64,000 nt of DNA from Mycobacterium sp. AT1 (GTDB lineage: Bacteria > Actinomycetota > Actinomycetes > Mycobacteriales > Mycobacteriaceae). The DNA is taken from NCBI RefSeq assembly GCF_002043095.1, contig NZ_MVOC01000056.1, positions 33,685-97,684 on the forward strand, read 5' to 3'. Positions 43,797-51,405 of this stretch are shown one piece after another (position 1 is the stretch's first letter; every line of letters begins with the position of its first letter). The notes under the pieces are model-generated. The model searched no databases. It saw nothing but the letters and a program-made list of their open reading frames with translations, and was not told where the DNA came from. The translations under genes were made by a program, and so were the position numbers.

Positions 43797-44455
43797 TACG
43801 CCGTTACCTCTTCCTTGTCGGAGGTGTGCGCCTCGATGTAGGCGTTCAATGCCTCCACGCTGAACACCAGGTGATCGGCGTCGAGCACGTCGTAGGTGTT
43901 GAGCTGATCCGGCGAGATCACTCGAACATCCGGCAGGTTGCGCACGCTCTTGGAACCGATCTCGTCGGTCCGGCCGATGACGATCAGCACCTTGCGCTGG
44001 TTGGTCACCAGCGTTTCGAGGAAGGACTTGACGGCCTTCGTCGACGGCGTCTGGCCGCTGATCAGCTCGGTGACCGCGATGATCCGGTCGTTGCGGGCCC
44101 GGTCGGAGAGAGCGGAGCGCAGTGACGCGGCGATCATCTTCTTCGGGGTCCGCTGGCTGTAGTCGCGCGGCTTCGGGCCGTGCACGATGCCACCGCCGGT
44201 GAACTGCGGTGCCCGCGTCGAACCCTGACGGGCGCGGCCGGTGCCCTTCTGGCGGTACGGCTTCTTGCCGCCACCGGAGACCTCGGCGCGAGTCTTGGTC
44301 GAGTGCGTGCCCTGGCGCTTGGCGGCCAGCTGAGCCGTCACCACCTGGTGCATCAGGGCGATGTTGGGCTCGACGTCGAACAGCGCGGCGGGCAGGTCGA
44401 CGGAGCCGTCGGTCTTGCCATCCGGCGTACGGACGTCAATCGTCTTGTCAGCCAT
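43796..44455 (-). CDS. rplD: 50S ribosomal protein L4
   Basis: 219 residues; extended loop QKGTGRARQGSTRAPQFTGGGIVHGPKPRDY reaches the exit tunnel. In E. coli L4 represses its own operon. The ATG overlaps the rplC stop by one base, the stop overlaps the rplW GTG. Confidence 0.97.
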   Translation of the reverse strand: MADKTIDVRTPDGKTDGSVDLPAALFDVEPNIALMHQVVTAQLAAKRQGTHSTKTRAEVSGGGKKPYRQKGTGRARQGSTRAPQFTGGGIVHGPKPRDYSQRTPKKMIAASLRSALSDRARNDRIIAVTELISGQTPSTKAVKSFLETLVTNQRKVLIVIGRTDEIGSKSVRNLPDVRVISPDQLNTYDVLDADHLVFSVEALNAYIEAHTSDKEEVTA

Positions 44456-45105
44456 TACTTCTCACCTCGTTTGATCGCAGTGCGAACTACGACGAGTCCG
44501 CCGTTGCGGCCGGGGATGGCGCCCTTGATCAACAGGACACCGTTCTCGGCGTCGACCTTGTGCACCTTCAGATTTTGGGTCGTGATGCGGTCACTGCCCA
44601 TCCGGCCGGACATGCGAGTGCCCTTGAAGACGCGACCCGGGGTGGCGCAGCCACCGATCGAGCCGGGCCGACGGTGCACTGCCTGCGCGCCGTGCGAGGC
44701 GCCCTGGCCCTTGAAGCCGTGACGCTTCATGGTGCCTGCGAAGCCCTTGCCCTTGGACGTGCCGGTGACGTCGACGTAGCTCCCGTCGGCGAAGATCTCG
44801 GCGGTCAGTTCCTGACCAACCTCGAAGTCGGCGGTGGTTGCCTCGTCGAACCGGAGCTCGGCCAGGTGCCTGCGGGGGTTGATGCCCGCCGCGGCGTACT
44901 GACCGGTGACCGGCTTGTTGACCTTGCGCGGGCTGATCTCGCCGTAGGCGAGTTGCACGGCGCTGTAGCCGTCGCGCTCGGTGGTGCGGATACGGGTCAC
45001 CACGTTGGGACCGGCCTTGACGACCGTGACTGGGACGACCTTGTTGTTCTCGTCGAACACCTGCGTCATGCCCAGCTTGGTGCCCAGAATGCCTTTGCGT
45101 GCCAT
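44455..45105 (-). CDS. rplC: 50S ribosomal protein L3
   Basis: 216 residues beginning MARKGILGTKLGMTQVFDEN; signature FAGTMKRHGFKGQGASHGAQAVHRRPGSIG. It lies 15 bases after rpsJ. Confidence 0.97.
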   Translation of the reverse strand: MARKGILGTKLGMTQVFDENNKVVPVTVVKAGPNVVTRIRTTERDGYSAVQLAYGEISPRKVNKPVTGQYAAAGINPRRHLAELRFDEATTADFEVGQELTAEIFADGSYVDVTGTSKGKGFAGTMKRHGFKGQGASHGAQAVHRRPGSIGGCATPGRVFKGTRMSGRMGSDRITTQNLKVHKVDAENGVLLIKGAIPGRNGGLVVVRTAIKRGEK

Positions 45106-45120
45106 TGGTTCTGGTCTCTC

Positions 45121-45426
45121 CTACTGGATGTTGACGTCGACGCTCGCCGGCAGATCGATGCGCATGAGAGCGTCAACGGTCTTCGGCGTCGGGTCGAGGA
45201 TGTCGATCAGGCGCTTGTGGGTGCGCATCTCGAAGTGCTCCCGCGAGTCCTTGTACTTGTGCGGGGAGCGGATGACGCAGTAGATGTTCTTCTCCGTCGG
45301 CAGCGGCACCGGGCCAACGACGCTCGCGCCCGTACGGGTGACCGTCTCGACGATCTTGCGCGCCGAGGCATCGATCGCCTCGTGGTCATAGGCCTTGAGC
45401 CTGATGCGGATCTTTTGTCCCGCCAC
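45121..45426 (-). CDS. rpsJ: 30S ribosomal protein S10 (NusE)
   Basis: 101 residues, GTG start: MAGQKIRIRLKAYDHEAIDA, GPVPLPTEKNIYCVIRSPHKYKDSREHFEMRTHKR. S10 also pairs with NusB in antitermination and with NusG to couple transcription and translation. An AGGA ribosome site lies six bases upstream. First gene of the operon; long leader upstream. Confidence 0.97.
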   Translation of the reverse strand: MAGQKIRIRLKAYDHEAIDASARKIVETVTRTGASVVGPVPLPTEKNIYCVIRSPHKYKDSREHFEMRTHKRLIDILDPTPKTVDALMRIDLPASVDVNIQ

Positions 45427-45700
45427 GCTTGTCCTACCTCACTATTAACGGGCCCACTGAATGGGCCTGGTCTTCGTGCGCTCTACCCGTTGGGTAGCGC
45501 GCTGGCTATGCCGCCGCTGTTTACCTGTCTGTGGTCCACCGACCCCCGCGCTCGGGCGTGTCGCCTTCGCGCACACTCTCCTGCGTCTAAATCCGCCGCA
45601 GTCGAGGTGGGGACCGGACGCGCCCGTAAGGGCGCTGGTCGGTCGCCTAAGCCAGGCATGCTCGAGATCAAGCATCGCCCCGGCTCAAGGCAACCCGAAC

Positions 45701-45729
45701 AGTATGCCTCAGATCCCCGTGTGCTCCAA
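45701..45729 (-). promoter_or_regulatory. candidate rpsJ (S10 operon) promoter
   Basis: Minus strand TTGGAG (45724-45729), 17-base spacer, CATACT (45701-45706). Reasonable match to sigma-A elements although the -10 begins with C. A shifted -10, TACTGT, would give 19 bases of spacing. Confidence 0.35.
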
Positions 45730-45871
45730 ATTCCTGGTCGCGCGGGAATCTGCGGTGGGCACCGACGGCTGTCTTCACCCTTTCACGGGCGCCCAACGTG
45801 ACGCCACTGCGGCCATGGGACGGAATCCTCGTGGTGGCGTCACGCTCGGCACCCCGGCGTCGCCGCCGAAT

Positions 45872-45889
45872 CCTTACTCCAGAGTAAGG
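45872..45889. promoter_or_regulatory. palindromic operator overlapping the ribosome site of the thioesterase-fold gene
   Basis: CCTTACTC-CA-GAGTAAGG is a perfect inverted repeat with 8-base arms, ending nine bases before the ATG at 45899. The only Shine-Dalgarno-like bases (AAGG) are inside its right arm. A dimeric repressor bound here would block transcription or initiation. No regulator gene is adjacent; the TetR at 50622-51284 has a different operator. Confidence 0.65.
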
Positions 45890-45898
45890 TAGCGCCCC

Positions 45899-46423
45899 AT
45901 GCCCACCGCTCCGACGTCGTCGACGGCCACTTACCGCATGTGGACGCGGCTTTCCGGGCGCCCTGGCGGGAGCCGACTGTTCTCCGCCGCAGCCATGGTG
46001 CGGGTGCCGTACTTCGCGTCGGTGCTGCCCCACGTGGTGCGGATGGAGCCGGGGTTGGCTGAGGTCACGGTCCCGAACTGGTTCTTCGTCCACAACCATT
46101 TGGCGACGGTGCACGCCATCGCGTCGTGCAATGCCGCCGAGATGGCGATGGGCATGCTGATGGAGGCGACCGTCCCCACCACGCACCGCTGGATCCCGAA
46201 GGCGATGTCCGTCGAGTACCTGGCCAAGGCGACGACGTCGCTGCGGGCGACGGCCAAGGTGGTGCCGCCCGACTTCCGCGCCATCACCGAGGGCACCGAG
46301 CTGGTGATACCTGTCAGCGTCGTGGACCGACACGGCGTCGAGGTCGTGCACGCCGACATCACCACCTGGGTGACCCCCCGCTCATCCCCGCGACTGACCA
46401 CCGACTACCGGGAGCACCTGTGA
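45899..46423 (+). CDS. DUF4442-type hotdog-fold thioesterase-like protein
   Basis: A 174-residue protein with the hotdog signature VPNWFFVHNHLATVHAIASCNAAEMAMGMLM followed by RWIPKAMSVEYLAKATTSLRATAKV, as in PaaI/YiiD-like acyl-CoA thioesterases and DUF4442 proteins. The stop overlaps the GTG of the alpha/beta hydrolase gene (GTGA), so the two are coupled. Substrate unknown; an acyl-thioester is likely from the fold. Confidence 0.72.
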   Translation: MPTAPTSSTATYRMWTRLSGRPGGSRLFSAAAMVRVPYFASVLPHVVRMEPGLAEVTVPNWFFVHNHLATVHAIASCNAAEMAMGMLMEATVPTTHRWIPKAMSVEYLAKATTSLRATAKVVPPDFRAITEGTELVIPVSVVDRHGVEVVHADITTWVTPRSSPRLTTDYREHL

Positions 46424-47337
46424 CGTTCACCCATGCCGAGGCGCACTTCGACTCCGAGGGCACCCGGTGCGCGGTCCGCGTCTACCGCCCACACGTCGAT
46501 GGCGCCGCGGCGCCGGTCGTGGTGATGGCCCACGGCTTCGGCGGCGTCCGGACGTTACGGCTGTACGCCTACGCCGAGCGGTTCGCCGCCGCCGGCTACG
46601 CCGTCGTCGTCTTCGACTACCGCGGCTTCGGCGACAGCGACGGCCAGCCGAGACAGGTGCTGGACATCAAGGCACAGCACGCCGACTGGCGGTCGGCCCT
46701 CGGGTTCGCGCGCCAGCTGCCAGACGTCGACTCCGCTCGCGTCGTGGCATGGGGGACGTCGTTGGCCGGCGGGCACGTCATCGCACTGGCCGGCTCCGGG
46801 GTTCCGCTGGCCGCCGTCATCGCGCAGGTTCCCCACGTCAGCGGGCCGGCCGCCGTCAGGGCCACCGGCGTGTTGGCCGGGCTGCGCCTGGCCCCGTCCG
46901 CGCTGCGGGACCAACTGCGCGCCTGGCGGCACCGCGCTCCCGTCTACGTCGACTCGGCAGGCGCACCGGGTGCCACGGCGATCATCACCTCTCCCGATGC
47001 CCTGCCAGGGATGCGGCGACTGATCGCCGAGTCCGGACCGGACGCCGCGTCGGCTCCCCTGTTCGTGGCCGCGCGGGTGGCACTGAAGATCGGCCTCTAC
47101 TCCCCCGGGCGGCAGGCTCGCGGGGTGTCCTGCCCGACGCTGGTTCAGGTGGCCGCGCACGACGCGGTGACGCCGCGCCGCGTCGCGCTGCAAGCCGCCA
47201 ACGCGATGGCCCGGCCGACGGTGCACACCTATGACTGCGGTCATTTCGACCCGTACGTCGAGCCGTTCTTCTCGACCGTCGTCGCCGACCAGCTGGCGTT
47301 CTTGGCGGCCAATGTCCCCGTGGCTCACTCCCGATAG
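46420..47337 (+). CDS. alpha/beta hydrolase
   Basis: A 305-residue serine hydrolase: oxyanion region VVMAHGFGGVRTLRLYAYAERFAAAGYAVVVFDYRGFGDSDG, nucleophile elbow GTSLAGG, Asp in AAHDAVTPRR and His in YDCGHFDPY. GTG start overlapping the upstream stop. No signal peptide. Convergent with the next gene, overlapping its end by 13 bases. Substrate unknown; pairing with a thioesterase-fold protein suggests acyl esters. Confidence 0.82.
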   Translation: MTFTHAEAHFDSEGTRCAVRVYRPHVDGAAAPVVVMAHGFGGVRTLRLYAYAERFAAAGYAVVVFDYRGFGDSDGQPRQVLDIKAQHADWRSALGFARQLPDVDSARVVAWGTSLAGGHVIALAGSGVPLAAVIAQVPHVSGPAAVRATGVLAGLRLAPSALRDQLRAWRHRAPVYVDSAGAPGATAIITSPDALPGMRRLIAESGPDAASAPLFVAARVALKIGLYSPGRQARGVSCPTLVQVAAHDAVTPRRVALQAANAMARPTVHTYDCGHFDPYVEPFFSTVVADQLAFLAANVPVAHSR

Positions 47338-47678
47338 GTGCCGTGTCCCTCGCGGACCAGGTCGCCGTCGAACATCAGCACCTCGTTGACCAGACCGCCA
47401 CGTTCGTTGCGGTAGTTGATCACCAGCAGCGACTCACCCCGATAGACGTCCACGACCTCGAAGTGCAGGTCGGGCAGGACGCGGAGCGCGGTCAGCCAGT
47501 AGTCGCGCAGTGCCGTCTTGCCGCGGACCACTCCCCCGCTCTCCGGGATCACCCGCGCGGCGACGGGTGAGGTGAAGACGACGTCGTCGTGGAAGTGGTC
47601 GAGCACCGCCTCCACGTCGTGGTCGTTCCACGCCCGCGTCCATGCCAGCGCGAACGCCGCCGCATCGGGTGTCGGCAT
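47325..47678 (-). CDS. SnoaL-like (NTF2-fold) protein
   Basis: A 117-residue single-domain NTF2-like protein: WTRAWNDHDVEAVLDHFHDDVVFTSPVA and GKTALRDYWLTALRVLPDLHFEVVDVY. Such proteins act as small isomerases/hydrolases or binding proteins; no specific activity can be assigned. Three bases separate its start from the stop of the upstream carboxylesterase, so it is probably in the same transcript. Confidence 0.8.
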   Translation of the reverse strand: MPTPDAAAFALAWTRAWNDHDVEAVLDHFHDDVVFTSPVAARVIPESGGVVRGKTALRDYWLTALRVLPDLHFEVVDVYRGESLLVINYRNERGGLVNEVLMFDGDLVREGHGTYRE

Positions 47679-47681
47679 GGG

Positions 47682-49271
47682 CTACTCCTCGAGGCCGGCC
47701 CAGAACGGGCATTGACGCGACTGGTCGAAGTCGGTCACCACCTTGCTCCCGCCGGGCCGCAACGACAACCGCTTTTCCTCGGCGTCGAAGGCTGGCCAGT
47801 CGTCGCCGGGGTGTCCGTCGCGGACGAACTGACTCCAGGCGTCGATCATCTGATCGGACAGCACGCGTTGGTCGGGGTCCAGCGGTTGGGCGCCGCCGAT
47901 GTCGAACAGGTACCGAAGCTCGAGCGAGTGGCTGGCGCCGACCGGAAAGGGCAACGTGCGCAGGGCTTCCGGTGCCGGCGCGCCTCGGTCGTCGAACTGG
48001 TAGGCGTACACCGAGTCCGTCTTGGCGAAGCCTTCGGCCATCCGGTCCGCCGGGCAGGCGAAGACCCCGTCGGTGACGGCCGCCGAGTACGCGAGCGGCA
48101 CGCTGCCGCCGTATCGGGCCAACGGATAGTGCGTGGCCACGGCCGCGGCGTCGCGGCCGAAGGTCTGGGAGAGCAGCTGCGGATACTGCGCCTCGGTGTA
48201 CGGCGTCTTCAACCGGAGGTACTCCAGCGCCACGAACAACGTGAACTCGTCGTGGTTGGTGCCGATCAGCACGGGAACCTTCGCGGCGCGGCCCTCGGCG
48301 ATCTCCTTCATCGGGTCCACGGGGAGGACCTTGGTCCCCGTGACGGGACCACTCAACGCGTCGTCGCCGATGCGGTAGTACCACACGGGTTTTCGGAGCT
48401 TCTCGGCCGGCAGTGCGCGCAGGCAGGCGGCGACGGTGCGCACGTCTTCGCAGCCCGCGTCGCGCGCGTAGTCGACGCTGGCCCGCTGCGCGTCGGGCAA
48501 CGGAAGCTGCGCCTGGCACGGCCCGCTCTGAATGATCGCCGCCCGGAAGAGTCCCTCGGACCCCGGGGCGACGAGGTGGTCGCACACCGACATGCCGCCC
48601 GCCGATTCGCCGGCGATGGTGACGGCGTCCGGGTCGCCGCCGAAGTTGGCGATGTTGTCGTGCACCCACCGCAGCGCGGCCTGCTGATCGGAGAGTCCGT
48701 AGTTGCCGACGGCGCCGGGCGGTCCGAGGGACGGGTGGGCGAGGAAGCCCAATGCTCCGAGCCGGTAGTTCACCGTGACGACGACGACGTCGCCGCGGGA
48801 TGCCAGCCAGCGCGAGTCGTAGATGCCGCTGCTGCCGTTGACGAAGGCCCCACCGTGAATCCACACCATGACGGCGCGTTTCTTCGCCGACGGCGGGGGC
48901 GTCCACACGTTGAGCGACAGACAGTCCTCGGAGGTCTGCCTGCCCATCTCGAGATCGCTGGCGTCCTGCATGCAGCGGGGGCCGGTGCGAGTCGCGTCGC
49001 GCACCCCTGGCCACGACGGCGCGGGTGCCGGGGGTTGCCAGCGCAAGGGGCCGACGGGCGGTGCGGCATAGGGGATTCCGGCGAACACGCGGTGATCGGG
49101 GGCGACGACCCCGCGGACCGCGCCGGTCACGGTCTGGACGAGCGCGGGGTCGGTGGGCGGAGGTGGGGGCGGCGTCGCGGCTGGGTCGTCGCCGCGGGCA
49201 CAACCCGCAAGCAGGACGAGCACGGCGACCACGATCGTCGTCGCGTGGCGACCAATCGATTCTCGGCGCAT
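47682..49271 (-). CDS. lipoprotein carboxylesterase, type B
   Basis: A 529-residue secreted esterase. From the ATG at 49271 the N-terminus MRRESIGRHATTIVVAVLVL then LAGC is a good lipoprotein signal (lipobox LLAGC) followed by a Pro-rich linker. The catalytic Ser is in GESAGGMSV, the oxyanion motif in WIHGGAFVNG, a Glu/Asp in GTNHDEFTLF and His in VGASHSLELRYLF. EDCLSLNVW is the second carboxylesterase-B signature. Probably anchored outside the inner membrane. A GTG at 49307 is a less likely start. Confidence 0.86.
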   Translation of the reverse strand: MRRESIGRHATTIVVAVLVLLAGCARGDDPAATPPPPPPTDPALVQTVTGAVRGVVAPDHRVFAGIPYAAPPVGPLRWQPPAPAPSWPGVRDATRTGPRCMQDASDLEMGRQTSEDCLSLNVWTPPPSAKKRAVMVWIHGGAFVNGSSGIYDSRWLASRGDVVVVTVNYRLGALGFLAHPSLGPPGAVGNYGLSDQQAALRWVHDNIANFGGDPDAVTIAGESAGGMSVCDHLVAPGSEGLFRAAIIQSGPCQAQLPLPDAQRASVDYARDAGCEDVRTVAACLRALPAEKLRKPVWYYRIGDDALSGPVTGTKVLPVDPMKEIAEGRAAKVPVLIGTNHDEFTLFVALEYLRLKTPYTEAQYPQLLSQTFGRDAAAVATHYPLARYGGSVPLAYSAAVTDGVFACPADRMAEGFAKTDSVYAYQFDDRGAPAPEALRTLPFPVGASHSLELRYLFDIGGAQPLDPDQRVLSDQMIDAWSQFVRDGHPGDDWPAFDAEEKRLSLRPGGSKVVTDFDQSRQCPFWAGLEE

Positions 49272-49361
49272 CTCGGCCGAGCCTACCGATGGCGGTTCGG
49301 CCGTCACCCGGGCGGAGCACGCCGTGTGAGCCAGCCCACTGTCGACCGCCTAGACTGTCCG

Positions 49362-49377
49362 CTTGACACCCGTCAAG
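49362..49377. promoter_or_regulatory. inverted repeat upstream of the P450 gene
   Basis: CTTGAC-ACCC-GTCAAG, a perfect 6+6 inverted repeat, lies 25 bases before the P450 ATG. It contains TTGACA, which could be the -35 of this gene, so a repressor bound here would compete with RNA polymerase. No clear -10 at the right spacing is seen. Confidence 0.45.
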
Positions 49378-49402
49378 TGCAGCCCGCGTATCAGGAGCCA
49401 CG

Positions 49403-50656
49403 ATGAGCACACCGACCGACGAGGACCCGGCGAAGGTACTGGCCGATCCGACCGCCTACGCCGACGACGAGCGCCTGCACGCAGCCCTCACCGAGCTGCG
49501 GGCGAACAATCCCGTTGCGTGGGTTGAGAATCGGCGTTACCGCCCGTTCTGGGCGATCACCAAGCACGCCGACATCATGGCCGTCGAACGCGACAACGAG
49601 CTCTTCCTCAGCGAGCCCCGCCCGCTGTTGGCCACCGCGGCCGCCGACGACATGGCCAAGCAGCAGCTCGAGGCGGGCATCGGGCTGCGGACGCTCATCC
49701 ACATGGACGACCCGCACCACCGCAAGGTCCGCCGGATCGGCGCCGACTGGTTCCGCCCCAAGGCGATGCGCGACCTCAAGGTGCGCGTCGACGAGCTCGC
49801 CAAGCGCTACGTCGACAAGATGGCCGACATCGGGCCCGAATGCGACTTCGTGACCGACGTCGCCGTCGACTTCCCGCTGTACGTGATCATGTCGCTTCTC
49901 GGCCTACCCGAATCCGACTTCGGTCGCATGCACTCCCTGACCCAGGAGATGTTCGGCGGCGACGACGACGAGTACAAGCGCGACAGCGGATCACTGGAGG
50001 ATCAGTTCGCGGTGCTGCTCGACTTCTTCGCCTACTTCTCACAGTTGACCGCCTCGCGCCGCGAGCATCCGACCGACGACCTCGCCTCCGCGATCGCCAA
50101 CGGCCTGATCGACGGCGAACCGCTGTCCGACGTCGACACCGCGTCGTACTACGTGATCGTGGCCAGCGCCGGACACGACACCACCAAGGACGCGATCTCG
50201 GGTGGGATGCGGGCGCTGATCGACAATCCGGGTGAGCTCGAGCGGCTGCGCAACGATCCGAGTCTGATGCCCACCGCGGTCGAGGAGATGATCCGATGGT
50301 CGACTCCGGTCAAGGAATTCATGCGCACCGCCGCCGCGGACACCACCATCCGGGGCGTGAACATCGCCGCGGGTGAGTCCGTCTACTTGGCGTACGTGTC
50401 GGGCAACCGCGACGAGGAGGTCTTCACCGACCCGTTCCGGTTCGACGTCGGCCGCGATCCGAACAAGCACGTCGCGTTCGGTTACGGCGTGCACTTCTGT
50501 CTGGGCGCGGCGCTCGCCAGGATGGAGATGAACAGCTTGTTCACCGAGCTGATTCCGCGGCTCGAATCCGTCGAATTGGCAGGTGTGCCAGAGCTTTCCG
50601 CGACGACGTTCGTCGGCGGCCTCAAGCACCTTCCGATTCGGTACTCGATGCGGTAG
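49403..50656 (+). CDS. cytochrome P450
   Basis: A 417-residue class I bacterial P450. I-helix AGHDTTKDAI (oxygen activation), K-helix EEMIRW (ExxR), haem loop FGYGVHFCLGAALARME with the Cys ligand. AGGAG precedes the ATG. No ferredoxin or ferredoxin reductase gene is adjacent, so redox partners are elsewhere. CYP family and substrate cannot be assigned without comparison. Its last 35 bases overlap the end of the convergent TetR gene. Confidence 0.9.
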   Translation: MSTPTDEDPAKVLADPTAYADDERLHAALTELRANNPVAWVENRRYRPFWAITKHADIMAVERDNELFLSEPRPLLATAAADDMAKQQLEAGIGLRTLIHMDDPHHRKVRRIGADWFRPKAMRDLKVRVDELAKRYVDKMADIGPECDFVTDVAVDFPLYVIMSLLGLPESDFGRMHSLTQEMFGGDDDEYKRDSGSLEDQFAVLLDFFAYFSQLTASRREHPTDDLASAIANGLIDGEPLSDVDTASYYVIVASAGHDTTKDAISGGMRALIDNPGELERLRNDPSLMPTAVEEMIRWSTPVKEFMRTAAADTTIRGVNIAAGESVYLAYVSGNRDEEVFTDPFRFDVGRDPNKHVAFGYGVHFCLGAALARMEMNSLFTELIPRLESVELAGVPELSATTFVGGLKHLPIRYSMR

Positions 50657-51284
50657 CAGTCCCGTCGGGCTTCTTGGCGAAGGCAAGGAGGAAGCCGTCG
50701 ACCGCGGCCACCGCCACCTTCTCGTAGTCGAACTCGACGAGCGTGCTGAGCCGTCCGAAGGCCAGTGGGCCGATCAGCAGCGCGAGGGCCACGGCGGGGT
50801 CGACGTCCTCGAGCTCGGCGGCGGCCTGTGGGCCGTCGAAGATCACGTCGAACGGCGCCGAATACTGCTGCGCGATGCGCTCCCTCAGCGATCGCACCTC
50901 GGGGCTGGCCGGGTCGTCGTGGCGCAGGTGCGCCAGCTGGCCGATGTCGGGCCCAAGGGAGAGCCAGGACATCGCGGTGAGGGCAGTGGGCGCCTCTGCG
51001 ATCGACTCGGCCCAAGCCACCACGATCGCGGTGAGCCGGTCCCGCAGCGAGCCGTCCTCCGGCGGCATGGGGGGCGGCGGAATCAGGCTGGTGAAGCTGG
51101 CGGCCAACAGGTCGTTGGCACTGGAGAAGTGCCGGTAGAGCGTGGCTCTCGCGACGTTGGCGCTGCGGGTGACGGCGTCGACGGTGACGGCACTCGGCCC
51201 ACCGGACCGCAGCAGAGCGGTCGCGGCGTCGAGCAGTCGCGCGCGCGAACGCGCAGGGCGCGGGTCGGAGTGCTCGGCCGGCAT
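50622..51284 (-). CDS. TetR-family repressor
   Basis: A 220-residue regulator from ATG 51284 (GTG 51296 possible but abuts the GGAGG). N-terminal HTH: RARLLDAATALLRSGGPSAVTVDAVTRSANVARATLYRHFSSANDLLAASF; C-terminal ligand domain, helical. Two GAGAC-N5-GTCTC-type sites stand directly upstream, and two more precede an MFS exporter at 56756, so this protein is the prime candidate for controlling both. The inducer is unknown. Confidence 0.88.
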   Translation of the reverse strand: MPAEHSDPRPARSRARLLDAATALLRSGGPSAVTVDAVTRSANVARATLYRHFSSANDLLAASFTSLIPPPPMPPEDGSLRDRLTAIVVAWAESIAEAPTALTAMSWLSLGPDIGQLAHLRHDDPASPEVRSLRERIAQQYSAPFDVIFDGPQAAAELEDVDPAVALALLIGPLAFGRLSTLVEFDYEKVAVAAVDGFLLAFAKKPDGTATASSTESEGA

Positions 51285-51320
51285 CGTGTGCTTCACCTCC
51301 AGCGACGGGAATCCGGTGCC

Positions 51321-51357
51321 GTGAGACTATCGGTCTCACAGCAAGACGGTCCGTCTC
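51321..51357. promoter_or_regulatory. two tandem operators upstream of the TetR gene
   Basis: Site 1 GAGAC-TATCG-GTCTC (51323-51337; arms extend to GTGAGAC/GTCTCAC) and site 2 AAGAC-GGTCC-GTCTC (51343-51357). The starts are 20 bases apart, two helical turns, so two dimers could bind on the same face. The same arrangement recurs at 56692-56726. Repression of the TetR gene itself is expected. Confidence 0.78.
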
Positions 51358-51404
51358 GTTCGACGCAAGAGGAGGCGACGGCCGTCCCGCCAGGATATCG
51401 ACGA
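51321..51404 (+). repeat. left copy of a degenerate direct repeat flanking the symporter-to-AsnC cassette
   Basis: This segment aligns with 56690-56797. The operator part (GAGACT to GTCTCG, 35 bases) matches at about 28 positions. The ribosome-site part (TTCGACGCAAGAGGAGGCG) matches TTCGGCGGAAGGGGTGGCG. The part GCCGTCCCGCCAGGAT-TCGAC matches the codons for PSRQDVD near the start of the MFS protein. The left copy lacks the ATG. It ends at the symporter stop codon. Confidence 0.65.
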
Positions 51405-51405
51405 C

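Larger units (their letters stand above)
45427..45898. other. 472-base gene-free leader and promoter region upstream of rpsJ
   Basis: No credible coding frame is seen on either strand. Near rpsJ the leader can form two hairpins, 45451-45467 (GGCCCA-N5-TGGGCC) and 45483-45497 (CTACCC-N3-GGGTAG). A candidate rpsJ promoter on the minus strand is TTGGAG (45724-45729), N17, CATACT (45701-45706), giving a leader of about 270 bases. The far end holds an operator-like palindrome serving the divergent gene. A long leader suggests post-initiation control of the S10 operon. Confidence 0.5.
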
